64,000 nt of DNA from Culturomica massiliensis. GTDB taxonomy: Bacteria; Bacteroidota; Bacteroidia; Bacteroidales; Marinifilaceae. Positions within the stretch are counted from its first letter, which is position 1; every line of letters begins with the position of its first letter. Positions 62,449-64,000 of this stretch are shown here, one piece after another. A program made the translations under genes and the position numbers. The stretch lies in assembly GCF_900091655.1 (NCBI RefSeq), contig NZ_LT594621.1:1240001-1304000 (forward strand). The letters run 5' to 3'. The notes under the pieces are model-generated. The model did no database searches. It worked only from the letters and a program-made list of their open reading frames with translations, and had not been told where the DNA came from.

Positions 62449-64000
62449 CTAGTTTATCATCACCATACCCCCTTTTACGGTCGTCTGTCCGGAAGCCGAC
62501 AGTTCAGCCGTAGCATTTCCTTTCGCCGTAAATCCGGTCTTTGCGGTGGCTTTCACATTCATTCCATCCAACTCGACATCAGCTTTAGCTGCCATACTGA
62601 TTTTCCCCGTAGCTTCTCCGGAAATATCCTGTTTTGCTTTCAACACAATCTTACCCGCCGAATTCAGTGTAATACCGTCTTTATCCATGATAATCTCATT
62701 TTTATTCTGATCCGCCAGCTTGATTTGCGTCCCGTCGTCATCGATGACAATACTGTTCTTACCCGGTGTTTCCAACGTGATGATCTTCTTTTCCTCATCG
62801 AACTCCAGCTTCATTTTTTCTTTGGTCACTACGGCTTTCTTATAATTCTCCGCTTTCAATTCATAAGGAGGCAATTGCTTGCTACTGTACATACTACCTA
62901 AAACTACCGGATGAACCGGATCGTTATTGAAAAAACCGACAACGACCTCATCGCCCACCTCGGGTACAAAAAAACTACCGATACCGTTCCCCGCATACAG
63001 ATGAGCCAACCGGGCCCATACGTCATTTTTATTTCCGTTCAGCAAAGGCAACTCCACCAAAATCCGCTGTTCTTTGGCCGGATCCTCATCCAGTTTTTTC
63101 ACTTTACCGATATGTAACCCTTCTATTCCCGGCAGCCACCCCGAAGCAGGAGGAGCCACCACATCCATCTCTTCCGTAATTCCTTCGGGAGCTAAGCCCA
63201 TTTCCGCCTTCGTAGTCCACACGTGATTGCGAACGACATGCTCTACCGAACCGATATAAGCATTCCCGTTAAACCGCTCCCCCAATCCGGCCAACTCGAT
63301 AATACACCCCGGCACAGCCGCCGCATTACCATGAAACGTTATCTGCCCCCGAAACCGGGCCAATCCGGTCTTCTGTGCCAAACCGTCCACCCAGGCCTGC
63401 AAAGCCCCACTTTCCGTCGGAGCATCCGTTTGCAGTAACAATTTATCTTCTCCCGCCAATTCCGTATAATCGATATTCCCTTGCTTATTCAAAACAGGAG
63501 CAGAAGAAGTAACCGTTACAACTTTTTGCTGAGTAGGATCCCAGCTTACAGCCTCCACTGCCGGTACCTGTTCCGTTGCCGATACTCCTCCGTTAAAACC
63601 GATCAAGTCCACACCGTAAGTCACCGTCAAAACAGCTTTAGCACCCGGATCGGGTTTCCTAACCGACACCTTACCGTCTCTCATCACTACCAACATACCA
63701 TTAGCATCCGCACGGGACAAAGCGAAATCCCAATCCGAGGAATAATACTGTACTAAAGCAGCATGCTTGAAATCCGTTGCTTTCACATCTACCGACCCAT
63801 AAGCTCCCAGCACCTCCGAGATAATTTCACTGTCTTTCATTTTTTCAAAAACCTTATTTTTGCGTACCAATGTAGCTGTAAACAAATCGTCCCGACATTC
63901 GACAACCATCCGGGAACGCCGGTTGGGAGCAATATCCAGATTCAAACTCACCACCTTTCCGGTAAAAACCGTTTTCTCCTCTTCCTTTCTGCCTAAATCC
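62449..64000 (-). CDS. VgrG-like spike protein (Afp8-like), 5' end beyond the window
   Basis: The minus-strand frame is open to the right edge: upstream of a GTG at 63954 it continues in frame as DLGRKEEEKTVFTGKVVSLNLD, so the true start lies outside. The visible part (about 516 residues) has a gp27-like region, then an OB-fold gp5-like region (IGKVKKLDEDPAKEQRILVELP, VGDEVVVGFFNNDPVHPVVLGSMY), and ends in a repeated beta-helix spike (LADQNKNEIIMDKDGITLN, AKADVELDGMNVKA). It forms the trimeric hub spike below the tube and carries PAAR at its tip. Confidence 0.93.
   Translation of the reverse strand, partial: DLGRKEEEKTVFTGKVVSLNLDIAPNRRSRMVVECRDDLFTATLVRKNKVFEKMKDSEIISEVLGAYGSVDVKATDFKHAALVQYYSSDWDFALSRADANGMLVVMRDGKVSVRKPDPGAKAVLTVTYGVDLIGFNGGVSATEQVPAVEAVSWDPTQQKVVTVTSSAPVLNKQGNIDYTELAGEDKLLLQTDAPTESGALQAWVDGLAQKTGLARFRGQITFHGNAAAVPGCIIELAGLGERFNGNAYIGSVEHVVRNHVWTTKAEMGLAPEGITEEMDVVAPPASGWLPGIEGLHIGKVKKLDEDPAKEQRILVELPLLNGNKNDVWARLAHLYAGNGIGSFFVPEVGDEVVVGFFNNDPVHPVVLGSMYSSKQLPPYELKAENYKKAVVTKEKMKLEFDEEKKIITLETPGKNSIVIDDDGTQIKLADQNKNEIIMDKDGITLNSAGKIVLKAKQDISGEATGKISMAAKADVELDGMNVKATAKTGFTAKGNATAELSASGQTTVKGGMVMIN

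Noticed and set aside
47062..64000. Type VI secretion system
   Set aside because: VgrG and PAAR occur in both systems, but the DUF4157 gene, the Afp15-like AAA+ gene and the DFNPHDPGI baseplate protein fit eCIS. No TssJ/TssL/TssM or ClpV gene is in the window.

Overview
The window looks like a chromosomal segment of a gut-type Bacteroidales, most likely near Odoribacter or Butyricimonas. Three things point there: a complete type IX secretion translocon gene (sprA/sov), a tmRNA whose tag reads GENNYALAA, and promoters of the Bacteroidetes form (TTTG, about 19-20 bases, then TAnnTTTG) ahead of the tmRNA and a tRNA-Glu. The family is an inference from gene content and a moderate GC level; no database was searched.

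Layout from left to right. Positions 1-17 kb hold housekeeping genes, mostly on the minus strand: a cut MTA/SAH nucleosidase, a metallo-beta-lactamase-fold hydrolase, sprA, ruvA, trpS, a DUF3276 protein, a ThiF/TcdA-type enzyme, a TatD-like hydrolase, an L-cysteine desulfidase, a SPOR protein, a GSCFA protein, a lipoprotein sulfatase and mntP. The tmRNA gene follows at 17.4 kb. Positions 17.9-21.4 kb form an AT-rich island with a tyrosine recombinase and two convergent genes. From 21.6 to 36.4 kb come a PepSY-like lipoprotein, an OmpR-type two-component system, pyruvate oxidase, tRNA-Glu, a hemerythrin/LuxR pair, an MFS exporter, purL, a Sel1/MORN protein and a DUF418 membrane protein. From 36.4 to 46.8 kb come a UvrA paralogue, an ABC-F ATPase, two regulators and the four-gene dTDP-L-rhamnose set. 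From 47 kb to the right edge lies a large minus-strand cluster for an extracellular contractile injection system (eCIS).

Two regions stand out. The first is 18,965-21,321. A perfect 33-bp inverted repeat brackets a 2.3-kb segment right next to the tyrosine recombinase. The repeat carries the leader, the ATG and the first codons of both enclosed genes, one for an ATP-grasp ligase and one for a TPR-like helical protein. A promoter-like box lies just outside only the right repeat. This is the arrangement expected of an invertible switch that expresses one gene or the other. The TPR-like gene also carries an A7 run at which its reading frame breaks.

The second is the eCIS cluster. In order of transcription it encodes a VgrG-like spike (cut by the window edge), an unrecognised 145-aa protein, a PAAR tip, a gp25-like baseplate protein, a J-like baseplate protein, a possible fibre protein, a second baseplate protein, a tape-measure-type protein with four ~160-residue repeats, a DUF4157 (eCIS_core) protein with five LQGKF repeats, an AAA+ ATPase and a membrane protein of unknown role. 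The cluster ends at a perfect 31-bp hairpin. The sheath, tube, LysM and cap genes are not in view and probably lie beyond the right edge.
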